A DNA stretch of 64,000 nt from Adhaeribacter rhizoryzae (GCF_008629685.1 NZ_VWSF01000011.1:62001-126000); one strand, 5' to 3'; shown: positions 46,579-54,590, counted from the first letter of the stretch. Notes: generated from the letters alone by a model not told the origin. Numbers and translations: made by a program.

Positions 46579-47163
46579 AGTGCCAAGAGTTAGATAAAAC
46601 TTAATGTATATTAAAGATTATTTATCAAACAAAAAAGTACTGACTGTAAACTTTAATGCTTTTGCCTAAAGTTTTGTATTTATTTCAATTTAGGTATCTG
46701 TAAACCTACTTTAAGCCAAATAAATAAATATTCTGGCTTTAACTTTTGAAATATTAATAAAAGGGTGAAACTCTTTAATTTAAAGTGCTCGATAAATATT
46801 CCGGAACTACAACCTGAATATTCCAGAAATGTTCAGACAAATGGGAAATAATAATTAGCGTAGATATTGCTGGCTAATTTTACGCAATTGTAAAAGAAAG
46901 AGGTTTAAGCAATACAAATACATCTCTGTCATTCAGGAGGAAACTATTTAGCAGGTAACCAAATAATTTCCTCCTGAATGACAGAGATGATTTCCTTCGA
47001 CTAAAAACTATTTGTAAGAATATTTTGCGTAATAGCAATTATCGAAGGCAGCATCAAACCAATAAATAATTTAGCGCTGCTATTTAACACTACAGCTTTG
47101 AACAAGGTACCGAGTTTGATAAGCCTGGAGTAAAAAATAAAAACTATTTGCCCCTATTCAGGA
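46579..47163. other. 585-base non-coding region with one strong inverted repeat
   Basis: No ORF, tRNA or recognisable RNA was found. AT-rich, except for the inverted repeat at 46921-46989, which is listed separately. Confidence 0.5.
46921..46989. repeat. 23-bp perfect inverted repeat (ctgtcattcaggagg)
   Basis: Arms 46921-46943 and 46967-46989 are perfect reverse complements; after one mismatch five more pairs follow (tattt/aaata). The word ctgtcattcagga is akin to the gtcatcctga segments at 34318 and 55920. No T-run, and no gene within 170 bases, so it is not an obvious terminator; a dispersed or mobile-type palindrome is more likely. Confidence 0.65.
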
Positions 47164-48066
47164 TTACAGATAAAAATACCCTTCACCAACCAATGCACTT
47201 TTGCCACCTACCTGCACCAATGTTATGTTTTTATTTACTTGCCCAATGGTAATATACAGGAGGCTGGGGCGACCCATTTCGTAACCTTGTTCGCAAATAA
47301 TTTGCGCTTCCGGTTGCGCTGGCACCAACCCATAATGTACCAAATAGCAGCCCAATGGTCCGCAGGCGCTGCCGGTAGCGGGGTCTTCGGGTATGCCAAA
47401 AGCAGGCGCAAACATACGGCCGTGTACGGTATGAGCCGGGTTTTCTGTTTCGGTAGAAAATAGAAAAACACTTTCGGCTCCAATGTGCTTTAACTGGTTT
47501 TCCAGTACATCTTGCCGCAGTTTGGCTTTTTTAACAGCCGCCAAAGACTTAAGCTGCACAAAAAAGAAAGGCACTCCGCACGAAACTACCTGGGTAGGAT
47601 TAGTAGCATCTATATCGGCGGGCGTTAAAGAAAGTAAATCGGCTAGTATCTGCACATCGGTAAAAGTAGCGCCAAACTGGGGTAGCGGTTGCCCCATTGT
47701 AATCAGGTCCAGTTTATCTTCTTTTTTCCTGAAATCTACCGCAATGTCGCCAACGCCTTCTTCAAATATTAGCCGGTTGCCAGTGGGCTTTAAAATATTT
47801 TGCTGCAACAGCACAAAAGCCGTCCCGATGGTAGGGTGTCCGGCCATGGGCAGTTCTTTGCCTGGCGTAAAAATGCGTAGTTTAATATTATTGGTGGGGT
47901 TGGCTGGCGGCAGTACAAAGGTGGTTTCGGAAAGGTTAAGTTCTTTCGCAATTTTTTGCATTAAATATTCCGGTACTTCCTGTCCTTCCGGAAAAACAGC
48001 CAGTTGGTTACCGCCAAATACTTCGTCCGTGAAAACATCGGCTAAATAATAGTGCAGCTTTTTCAA
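47164..48066 (-). CDS. PhzF-family isomerase-like protein
   Basis: 300 aa with the diaminopimelate-epimerase-like fold of PhzF/YddE proteins: N-terminal YYLADVFTDEVFGGNQLAVFP, ETTFVLPP (the Glu of this segment is the proposed catalytic acid), RIFTPGKELPMAGHPTIGTAFVL and the C-terminal FGIPEDPATGSACGPLGCYL. These match the family closely. Outside phenazine producers the reaction is unknown. Start is TTG at 48066. It follows the sulfur operon in the same direction but is separated by a hairpin at 48113-48175. Confidence 0.88.
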   Translation of the reverse strand: MKKLHYYLADVFTDEVFGGNQLAVFPEGQEVPEYLMQKIAKELNLSETTFVLPPANPTNNIKLRIFTPGKELPMAGHPTIGTAFVLLQQNILKPTGNRLIFEEGVGDIAVDFRKKEDKLDLITMGQPLPQFGATFTDVQILADLLSLTPADIDATNPTQVVSCGVPFFFVQLKSLAAVKKAKLRQDVLENQLKHIGAESVFLFSTETENPAHTVHGRMFAPAFGIPEDPATGSACGPLGCYLVHYGLVPAQPEAQIICEQGYEMGRPSLLYITIGQVNKNITLVQVGGKSALVGEGYFYL

Positions 48067-48112
48067 TGTTTTAGTATGTTACGTTTCTGAGATTACAACA
48101 GATAAATAAAAC

Positions 48113-48175
48113 AGAAAACCTGCTTCTCTTCTACCAGCTAAAAAATATTTCCGGTAGAGCAGAATCAGGTTTTCT
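48113..48175 (-). terminator. terminator at the end of the sulfur operon
   Basis: Long imperfect stem: arms 48113-48135 and 48153-48175 (23 bases, three to four mismatches), reading on the minus strand into caggttttctgttttattt. It lies just past the metZ stop. Confidence 0.65.
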
Positions 48176-48185
48176 GAAGAATTAT

Positions 48186-49361
48186 TTAGGCCGAAGCTTG
48201 CAGCGCCTGTTCGATATCCTGGATAATATCGTTAATATTTTCTAAGCCAACCGAAATCCGGATAAGGCCATCAAATATGCCAACGGCTGCCCGTTCATTC
48301 GGGGTTAGTTTAGAGTGCGTCATAGAAGCCGGGTGCGTAACCGTGGTGCGGGTATCGCCCAAGTTGGCCGTTTTAGAGGCAATTTGCAGGGCATCCATAA
48401 ATTTTTGGGCCCGCTCGTAGCCGCCCTTTACTACAAACGTTACAATGCCGCCACCTTGCGTCATTTGTTTTTGCGCCAGTTCGTACTGCGGATGCGATGG
48501 CAACATCGGGTATAAAACCAGTTCCATTTCGACATGTTTATCCAGGTGCTGGGCCAAAGCCAAAGCGTTGCTGCAGTGGCGGTCCATACGTACGGGTAAG
48601 GTTTCGAGGCTCTTTGATAAAATCCAGGCGTTAAACGGCGACAAAGCCGGACCTGTATGGCGGGAGAAAAACCGGATTTCGGAAATTAAATCTTTGCGGC
48701 CCACAATAACACCCCCTAAAACCCGGCCCTGACCATCTATATATTTAGTGGCCGAATGAATAACCAAATCGGCGCCGTACTGGATGGGCGTTTGCAGGTA
48801 AGGCGTAGCAAAACAATTATCAACGCTCAAAATAATATTATGCTTACGCGCCAACTTGCCCAGCCATTCCAGATCTATCAGTTCCAGTTGCGGGTTAGAA
48901 GGCGTTTCAATAAATATCATTTTGGTATTTTCCTGAATCAGGCTTTCCCATTCTTCCGGACGGGCCGCATCAGCGTAAGTACTGGTAATACCCCACTTAG
49001 GCAGTACTCGGGTAAGTAACTGGTGCGAAGAACCAAACACCGATCGGGAGGCCAGAATGTGATCGCCGGCTTGTAATAAAGCGCCAAAACCCGTAAAAAC
49101 CGCCGCCATACCCGATGCAAAAGCAAACCCATCTTCGGCTCCTTCCAGCAAGCACATTTTCTCTATAAACTCCGAGGTATTCGGGTTCGAAAACCGGGAA
49201 TAAATATTGCCTTCCTGCTCATCGGCAAACAAAGCCCGGCCTTGCTCCGCGGATTCAAACGTAAAGCTGGACGTTAAGTACAAAGGTACCGAGTGCTCGC
49301 GGAACTCGGAGCGGGCAGCCTGGGTACGAATGGTTTGCGTTTCTTTATTCTTATTTTTCAA
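48186..49361 (-). CDS. metZ: O-succinylhomoserine sulfhydrylase
   Basis: PLP enzyme making homocysteine from O-succinylhomoserine and sulfide, the step that uses the product of sulfite reductase. 391 aa, Cys/Met-metabolism PLP family: NIYSRFSNPNTSEF, FASGMAAV, IETPSNPQLELIDL, and the PLP lysine in SATKYIDGQGR (Lys206). The GQGRVLGG context and length favour MetZ over cystathionine synthase/lyase. Start is TTG at 49361. Last gene of the sulfur operon; the 135 bases ahead of it include a word-repeat block. Confidence 0.9.
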   Translation of the reverse strand: MKNKNKETQTIRTQAARSEFREHSVPLYLTSSFTFESAEQGRALFADEQEGNIYSRFSNPNTSEFIEKMCLLEGAEDGFAFASGMAAVFTGFGALLQAGDHILASRSVFGSSHQLLTRVLPKWGITSTYADAARPEEWESLIQENTKMIFIETPSNPQLELIDLEWLGKLARKHNIILSVDNCFATPYLQTPIQYGADLVIHSATKYIDGQGRVLGGVIVGRKDLISEIRFFSRHTGPALSPFNAWILSKSLETLPVRMDRHCSNALALAQHLDKHVEMELVLYPMLPSHPQYELAQKQMTQGGGIVTFVVKGGYERAQKFMDALQIASKTANLGDTRTTVTHPASMTHSKLTPNERAAVGIFDGLIRISVGLENINDIIQDIEQALQASA

Positions 49362-49451
49362 TTTAATTCAGGTTTAAAGTGATAAAAATAGTTGAAGGTT
49401 AAACCTTCAGTTCCTTTAACAGGCAATATTTAATTTATAAGTAATATTCAA

Positions 49452-49500
49452 AGTCTAATATCGAGCGTCTAATATCTAACATCCAATATCCAACATCTAA
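49452..49500. repeat. single-sided array of tctaatatc/atccaatatc words
   Basis: Five to six degenerate direct copies of (g/a)tctaatatc and catccaatatc between metZ and the fusion gene. No inverted partner was seen. It belongs to the word-array class. Confidence 0.45.
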
Positions 49501-51047
49501 AACACCGAAGTGTAAATATTGCGCAGGCTAAGGATAATTACAACCAGACCTACAATTATCATCATGGTTTTAACGGGCAGCCGGCGGGCAATAAGAGCAG
49601 CAAACGGGGCAGCTACGGTGCCGCCTAGTACCAAGCCCAGCACTACTTGCCAATGCGAAAAGCCAATTAGGGTGATAAATGTTACAGAGCTCGCAAACGA
49701 CACAAAGAACTCGGTTAGGTTTACGGACCCAATGGTATACATGGGGTGCCGACCACTGGCAATAAGCGAAGAGGAAACAATTGGTCCCCAGCCGCCGCCC
49801 CCTACCGAATCGAGGAAGCCCCCGGTTACGGCCAATAAGCCCATTTTGCGAATCTTTCTTTTCTTTATGGTTCGCCGGATAGCTTTGCGAATTATAATAA
49901 ACCCGAGCACCAAGGTATAAATAGCTACCAAAGGCTTAATTATATGGGCGTATTCTTCGGCCGAAGTTAAAATATAGGCACCCAAAATAGCGCCCAAAAC
50001 CCCGGGCAGCAGCAAGGTTTTAAATAATTTGTTGTTTACGTTGCCGAAGCGCAAGTGCATTAAACCCGATACGCCGCTGGTAAATATTTCGGAGGCGTGT
50101 ACACTGGCACTTACGGCTGCCGGCGGAATACCAAACGAAAGCAGAAAAGTAGTTGCGCTTACACCGTACGCCATTCCCAGTGCGCCATCAATCATTTGGG
50201 CAATAAAACCGGCCAGCATAAAATACAAAATATCCGACTCAATACTGCCGGCAGCTTCCATCGCGTAGCCGCCAATAGTTGCTAAAGGAATAAAGCTGAA
50301 GAGCAAGTGCCCGAGAATCATTAAGGCAATGGCCGAAAACCCTATGAGCACCCGGTAACGCCAGCTATGCCGGATAAAAGGTACTTTTTGCGTGGTAATG
50401 GCGGTTGGTGGTACTGGTGGGGTAGGTGTTGCGGGAGCTACATCGGGAGCCAGCGAAGCCGTTACTGCGTTCAGTTGTTTAACTTTTTCGGCAAAATCGC
50501 CGGTTAAAGTAGTCCGAATGCGCTCAATATTTTGCAGCAGGCTATCCATTTCGGGCGGAAAGGTTTCGTTTAAAACTTCTTTTACCCGTTTGGCTACCGT
50601 CGGCGATTTGCCGTTGGTAGAAATAGCAATTTTTAAATTCCCTTTCTGAACAATCGAACTCAGGTAAAAATCACATTCCTGCGGCGTATCGGCTACGTTG
50701 GCTAATATTTTGCGGGCTCGGGCTACCTGTTTTACGTAGGTATTCACGCCTTTATCGTTGGTGGCCGCAATAACCAGGTCTTTGCCATTTAAATCGGTTT
50801 CTTCGAAAGGCTTTTGAATTAAGGTGAGTTTGGGGTATTGGGCCGCTAAGTCGATAATCTCAGTACGGATTTCGGGTGCTACTAAGGTTATGGTGGCCTC
50901 CGGGCTGTTGCGTAAAACGGCCGTAAGTTTTTCTTCGCCTACAAAACCGCCGCCAACTATCAGGGTATGCAAATCATGTAATTTCAGAAAAACCGGAAAT
51001 AAGTGGTTTTCTGCGGCGGAAGTTTTCTGCTCGGTTTCGGTTAACAC
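49497..51047 (-). CDS. siroheme synthase (CysG-B) / TauE-SafE exporter fusion
   Basis: 516 aa, two unrelated domains. Residues about 12-200: precorrin-2 dehydrogenase/ferrochelatase domain, with FLKLHDLHTLIVGGGFVGEEKL (NAD site), FEETDLNGKDLVIAATND and STNGKSPTVAKRVKEVL, the siroheme-forming half of CysG. A Pro/Thr-rich linker (about 195-220) leads to an eight-helix TSUP (sulfite exporter TauE/SafE) domain, about 225-516, with IAQMIDGALGMAYGVSATTFLLSFGI and GGFLDSVGGGGWGPIVSSSLI. One chain could supply siroheme to sulfite reductase and handle sulfite or sulfate across the inner membrane. Start is GTG at 51047. Confidence 0.88.
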   Translation of the reverse strand: MLTETEQKTSAAENHLFPVFLKLHDLHTLIVGGGFVGEEKLTAVLRNSPEATITLVAPEIRTEIIDLAAQYPKLTLIQKPFEETDLNGKDLVIAATNDKGVNTYVKQVARARKILANVADTPQECDFYLSSIVQKGNLKIAISTNGKSPTVAKRVKEVLNETFPPEMDSLLQNIERIRTTLTGDFAEKVKQLNAVTASLAPDVAPATPTPPVPPTAITTQKVPFIRHSWRYRVLIGFSAIALMILGHLLFSFIPLATIGGYAMEAAGSIESDILYFMLAGFIAQMIDGALGMAYGVSATTFLLSFGIPPAAVSASVHASEIFTSGVSGLMHLRFGNVNNKLFKTLLLPGVLGAILGAYILTSAEEYAHIIKPLVAIYTLVLGFIIIRKAIRRTIKKRKIRKMGLLAVTGGFLDSVGGGGWGPIVSSSLIASGRHPMYTIGSVNLTEFFVSFASSVTFITLIGFSHWQVVLGLVLGGTVAAPFAALIARRLPVKTMMIIVGLVVIILSLRNIYTSVF

Positions 51048-51183
51048 GTATTTAATTTTTGTTCCGCCCTTACCTTTCCTGGGTGAAGAAAGGTAGGTTT
51101 AAAAGGGCAGGAAGATGATTTAGGGTAATCTGTCTAATATTTTGCCTTTGATACTAAAAGCCAAATTCACTTGCTTGTTACTT

Positions 51184-51756
51184 TTATATTGAATTTATAA
51201 CCGGTTGCTCATTGGTAATGGTTTCCAGCAAAGACTGCATTAATGTATCAAGCTCCTTGGCGGTTAACGCATCGGAAATATTGCCTTGGGTTTTAATTTT
51301 GCTAATTTTGCTTCTGGCTCCCGAAATTAACAGTTTAGCGTGCTCGCCAATTTTTGCGCCTAAAGTATTCATAATCAAAATTAAGGCTTCATAAGCTTTT
51401 TCGCCTTGCCCCGAAGCCACAATTAAAGCAGCCGGCTTACCGGAGAAAATAGTAGTGGATACGGTCCATTCCAGCGCATTTTTTAATACACCAGGTAAGC
51501 TAAACACGTATTCGGGGGTGCAAATAATAATGCCATCAGCCGCTTCTATTTCCGCCCGCAATTTTCTGACACTAACCGGAAGGTTTTCGTTATCTAAGTC
51601 GGGGTTGAAGTGGGGTAGCTCGGCAAGGCCGTTATAAAGCTGAATATCCAGGGTTTCTTTATAACGTTCAGCTAAATAGCTTAGAAGCAATTCGTTTACA
51701 GAATTACTTCTAAGACTACCTGAAACTGCTAATATTTTCTTTCGGATTATTGCCAT
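51184..51756 (-). CDS. NADPH-dependent FMN reductase
   Basis: 190 aa flavodoxin-like reductase: N-terminal VSGSLRSNSVNELLL (FMN phosphate loop), DGIIICTPEYVFSLPGVLKNALEW (the PEY..S.PG..KNA.DW motif of the family). It lies 51 bases after the sulfite reductase stop and before the siroheme fusion gene. It may feed electrons or reduced flavin to the sulfur pathway, but it also fits a general quinone/chromate reductase; context makes the former attractive, not proven. Confidence 0.87.
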   Translation of the reverse strand: MAIIRKKILAVSGSLRSNSVNELLLSYLAERYKETLDIQLYNGLAELPHFNPDLDNENLPVSVRKLRAEIEAADGIIICTPEYVFSLPGVLKNALEWTVSTTIFSGKPAALIVASGQGEKAYEALILIMNTLGAKIGEHAKLLISGARSKISKIKTQGNISDALTAKELDTLMQSLLETITNEQPVINSI

Positions 51757-51807
51757 TTAAGTTGATTTAACGCTTTCTAAACCGAAATAAAATAAAGATT
51801 TATAAGC

Positions 51808-53946
51808 TTAAGCGTTTACTTTTAATATTTCGGTTAATACATCGGGCCGTCTTACTTCCGCGCCGCGGTGCGCACTGGCCGCTTCCAGAAAACGGAAAGC
51901 ATCGGCTAAATAGCTGGCCGCAAAATCTGCCGAAGGCTCGTTCTGGTTAATTTGCATTACATGCGTTTTAAAATCCGGCTCAAACGTGAAAGTACCGTCT
52001 TTTACAAAGTTGGTGTCAAAATCATTGATAATACCAATCTGGGTGTTGCCGCTCAGGCCTTTGGCTAATAAAAGCGCTTTGGCTGTACCTACAAACACAC
52101 TGTAGCTGTAATAAATAGCATCGGCATAAGCGCCTTGTTTTAAGGCTTCGGCTGCCCATTCGGCTTTTTCTTCCGAATCAAACAGCAAAGTAGCTACTAA
52201 GTCAATCATTACGCCGGCACATTCGCCTACACCAATGGCGGTAACAAATTCTTCTACGTGGCCCCAATCTACATAGTCGCCCGGCTGTAGTTTGGTTAAA
52301 TCGGCCAATGGCTTTAATAATTGGTAGAAATAATTTTTGCCCTGGCGGTCGTAATATTGATTAAATAATTCGCCTTCCTGGCCGTTGGCTTCAAAATCGT
52401 TGAACAAGGTGCGCAGAATATCCGGGCCTTTCTTGGTAGGTACTTTAACTACCCGTTCGGCCAAACGACCTTCGCCGTCGGACACCGTGCCCCCGCCCAA
52501 CATTACTTGTAAAGCCGGAATAACGTTGGTGCCATGTTTAATAGAGCTGCCGTGGAAACCAATCTGGGCCAGACCGTGCTGCCCGCAGGAGTTCATACAA
52601 CCGCTTATTTTTATATTAATATCGTTGTTGTAAATTAAATCCGGATATTCATCTAGCATCATTTTTTCCAATACCTCGGCCAGGTTCATGCTGTTGGTAA
52701 TACCTAAATTACAGGTATCGGTGCCAGGGCAGGTGGTAATATCGGTAGTGCTGTTAAAACCAGGCAAAGCAAAACCTAAGGTATCGAGCACGTGAAATAC
52801 ATAAGGCAACGCTTCTTTGCGGATATATTTAAACAACAAGCCCTGGTTAGGTGTAATCCGCACATCGTCGGCGGCGTAATCTTTAACCAGTTGGGCCAAT
52901 ATTCTTGCTTTATCGGTAGGGATATCGCCTTTTAATACCCGCACCCAAACCGCGTAAAAACCTTTTTGCTTTTGCTCTACCACATTGGTTTTTAACCAAT
53001 CTTGGTAATGCTTCTGGTTTAATATTTCTACGGCCGGTACTTCTTTTTCCGGCGCGGGGTCAGCCTGTGGTACGCTGTTGCGGTCGAATACGTACGATTT
53101 GGTTTTAATGGCAGTACGTTCCTGGGCCACTAATTCCATAAAAGCATCAAAGCCAATTTTCTGAATCAGGTATTTCATGCGGGCCTTGTTGCGGCTCACA
53201 CGCTCGCCGTGGCGGTCAAAAACCCGGATTACAGCTTCAATTAACGGAATAACCTGGTCTTCGGGCAAAAACTCGTAAGCAGTGTAAGCCAGCATCGGCT
53301 GGGCACCTAAACCGCCACCCACTTTAACTTTAAAACCGCGCACTTCTTCGCCGTTCTGTATTTGTACTTTGGGTATTAATCCAATATCGTGGATGTAAGA
53401 AAAAGCCGTGTCTTCGTCGCTGGAAGAAAAAGCAATTTTAAATTTGCGGCCCATTTCCTGACAAATAGGGTTGCGCACAAAATATTGAAAGGTTTGGTGC
53501 GCGTACGGCGATACATCAAATGGCTCGTTCGGGTCGATGCCGGCGTTAGGCGAAGCCGTAACGTTACGTACGGTATTACCGCAGGCTTCGCGCAGGGTAA
53601 TATCATCGTGGGCTAATTTCTCCCAAAGTTCAGGCGTGCGATCCAGGCTCACAAAGTGAATCTGAATATCCTGGCGGGTAGTTAAGTGCAGGTTTTTAGA
53701 CGCATATTCATCCGAAACATCGCAAATACGGTACCACTGCTTTACTGTAAGCCGGCCAAACGGCAGCTTAATGCGTACCATTTGCACGCCCGGCTGGCGC
53801 TGGCCGTAAATACCCCGGGTTAACCGCAGGCTCCGGAATTTTTCTTCGGGCATTTGGCCGCCCCGGAACATCCGTATTTTTTTATCTAAATCGATAATTT
53901 CTTTCTGAACTATCGGGTTTTCTAACTCGGAACGAAAACTAAGCAT
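51808..53946 (-). CDS. siroheme [4Fe-4S] nitrite/sulfite reductase, with C-terminal extension
   Basis: 712 aa. Two ferredoxin-like half-domains and siroheme/[4Fe-4S] ligands Cys406, Cys412 (TCPGTDTC) and Cys450, Cys454 (SGCMNSC). HLTTRQDIQIHF (87-98) and NVTASPNAG are typical of the NirA/CysI family. The sulfur-operon setting makes sulfite the likely substrate. About 130-170 residues beyond the catalytic part (from about 540) are helical, with a block GAYADAIYYSYSVFVGTAKALL that resembles a HEPN-type helical domain; usual enzymes end near 550-600. ATG at 53946 follows a leader with two Cys-rich small ORFs and hairpins. Confidence 0.88.
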   Translation of the reverse strand: MLSFRSELENPIVQKEIIDLDKKIRMFRGGQMPEEKFRSLRLTRGIYGQRQPGVQMVRIKLPFGRLTVKQWYRICDVSDEYASKNLHLTTRQDIQIHFVSLDRTPELWEKLAHDDITLREACGNTVRNVTASPNAGIDPNEPFDVSPYAHQTFQYFVRNPICQEMGRKFKIAFSSSDEDTAFSYIHDIGLIPKVQIQNGEEVRGFKVKVGGGLGAQPMLAYTAYEFLPEDQVIPLIEAVIRVFDRHGERVSRNKARMKYLIQKIGFDAFMELVAQERTAIKTKSYVFDRNSVPQADPAPEKEVPAVEILNQKHYQDWLKTNVVEQKQKGFYAVWVRVLKGDIPTDKARILAQLVKDYAADDVRITPNQGLLFKYIRKEALPYVFHVLDTLGFALPGFNSTTDITTCPGTDTCNLGITNSMNLAEVLEKMMLDEYPDLIYNNDINIKISGCMNSCGQHGLAQIGFHGSSIKHGTNVIPALQVMLGGGTVSDGEGRLAERVVKVPTKKGPDILRTLFNDFEANGQEGELFNQYYDRQGKNYFYQLLKPLADLTKLQPGDYVDWGHVEEFVTAIGVGECAGVMIDLVATLLFDSEEKAEWAAEALKQGAYADAIYYSYSVFVGTAKALLLAKGLSGNTQIGIINDFDTNFVKDGTFTFEPDFKTHVMQINQNEPSADFAASYLADAFRFLEAASAHRGAEVRRPDVLTEILKVNA

Positions 53947-53983
53947 TGGTATATTCTTTTTATTAGTTTCTTATTTAAACAGT

Positions 53984-54013
53984 AAAGCCTTTCTGGTTTA
54001 GCAGAAAGGCTTT
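53984..54013 (-). terminator. second (proximal) attenuator hairpin of the sulfite reductase leader
   Basis: Perfect 12-base arms (54013-54002 and 53995-53984, minus strand) with a 6-base loop; only a short U stretch (uuuacuguuu) follows, so it is a weaker terminator. The 5' arm aagcctttctg can instead pair along 11 bases with cagagaggctt (54059-54049), which lies in the small ORF just after its Cys codons. Confidence 0.65.
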
Positions 54014-54027
54014 TACACTAGTTGCTT

Positions 54028-54084
54028 TTAAAAAGTAAAAGCATCATCAAGCCTCTCTGCCGAATTGCGGCAGCAACAACACAT
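54028..54084 (-). CDS. 18-aa leader peptide MCCCCRN..., cysteine sensor
   Basis: ATG at 54084 followed by four consecutive Cys codons (TGT TGT TGC TGC), then CGC, 12 more codons and TAA at 54030-54028. Peptide MCCCCRNSAERLDDAFTF. The Cys-Arg codons overlap ctgccg (54073-54068), which can pair with cggcag (54062-54057); the latter overlaps the antiterminator strand 54059-54049. Stalling at the Cys codons would free that strand to pair with the 5' arm of the hairpin 54013-53984 and let transcription continue into sulfite reductase. The reading frame is chosen for the Cys run; longer ATG-started frames on this strand overlap it. Confidence 0.72.
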   Translation of the reverse strand: MCCCCRNSAERLDDAFTF

Positions 54085-54136
54085 TGCATCTTCTCTTAAA
54101 AAGCTTGTCATCTTCTTTTTTATAGCTTTAAAAAAC

Positions 54137-54173
54137 AAAAAGTCTTTCCTGGTTATATGAGGAAAGACTTTTT
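54137..54173 (-). terminator. first (distal) attenuator terminator of the sulfite reductase leader
   Basis: Perfect 13-base arms (54173-54161 and 54149-54137), 11-base loop, then a strong U-run (uuuuuguuuuuu) on the minus strand. It sits inside the leader, about 190 bases before the gene, so it can only be a regulated terminator or an end of a short leader RNA. Its 5' part (54169-54159) can pair instead with 54213-54203. Confidence 0.8.
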
Positions 54174-54202
54174 AAAGTTTTATAGTTTTGTGCTATATAT
54201 AT

Positions 54203-54280
54203 AACCTTCCCTCACGCAAGCGCCATACAACACATACAACATGCCTGGCAGTTGTAGTTAGATAGAACGGAAGAAAGGTT
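54203..54280 (-). promoter_or_regulatory. antiterminator and competing strands of the first attenuator
   Basis: Minus-strand gagggaaggtt (54213-54203) can pair over 11 positions, three of them G-U, with agtctttcctc (54169-54159), the 5' part of the terminator. The same strand can pair over 11 positions (two G-U) with aacctttcttc within 54280-54269, upstream of the small ORF. Such mutually exclusive pairings are the hallmark of attenuators. Read by eye only. Confidence 0.6.
54212..54235 (-). CDS. 7-aa leader peptide MCCMALA
   Basis: ATG TGT TGT ATG GCG CTT GCG TGA, from 54235 to 54212. Two Cys and an internal Met follow the start. The TGA overlaps the beginning of the antiterminator strand (54213-54203): a ribosome that reaches the stop would cover it and allow the terminator at 54173-54137, while a ribosome paused on the Cys codons would leave it free. 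The geometry and the similarity to the MCCCC ORF downstream support it. A 20-codon frame starting at 54242 overlaps it in another frame and is less likely. Confidence 0.6.
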   Translation of the reverse strand: MCCMALA

Positions 54281-54590
54281 GATTAAGGTCATTGTTATTT
54301 AAATATTTCTGTAAAGATAAATTGCCTATACGACTTTTCCGCCTGTTTAGCTAAAAAAGTTTAATATTTTACTTTATTAGTTACAGAATATTTAATAGAT
54401 AAGCCTAATCAGCGCTAAGCAAAGCAGGTGAATTAATTAATTTGGGAAGTATCAGTTAAAAATTAAAAAGTTTACAAGGGAAAAATTACTATGGCCGTTG
54501 TAATTGTAATAGTAAAAAAATATTTAGAGTCGGACTTTTGCGGGGTTGTTGCGTAAGCCTAACCATGCCTTTAAGTCTATTTATTAATAT
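54281..54590. other. divergent promoter region between the sulfur operon and kynU
   Basis: About 310 bases without an ORF; AT-rich with several TTTAATATTTTA-like tracts. The promoters of the sulfite reductase leader (leftward) and of kynU (rightward) must lie here. No clear -33/-7 pair was recognised. Confidence 0.45.

Noticed and set aside
46579-47163. Possible hidden RNA gene or insertion sequence in the 585-base gap
   Set aside because: No tRNA-like cloverleaf, transposase fragment or target duplication was seen; only a palindrome.
47483-48049. 188-codon plus-strand ORF opposite the PhzF gene
   Set aside because: Ser/Lys-rich shadow translation; the PhzF frame has full family motifs.
54018-54089. 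23-codon frame MQCVVAAAIRQ... overlapping the MCCCC ORF
   Set aside because: Only one Cys codon; the chosen frame explains the position of the alternative stems.
54180-54242. 20-codon leader ORF MLYVLYGACV... overlapping MCCMALA
   Set aside because: It has a single Cys and runs over the antiterminator strand; the Cys-Cys frame fits the second leader peptide better. It cannot be excluded without ribosome data.
53984-54280. SAM or other metabolite riboswitch in the sulfite reductase leader
   Set aside because: No SAM-I/SAM-II core (kink-turn, pseudoknot) was recognised; the Cys-codon ORFs plus alternative stems explain the region more simply.
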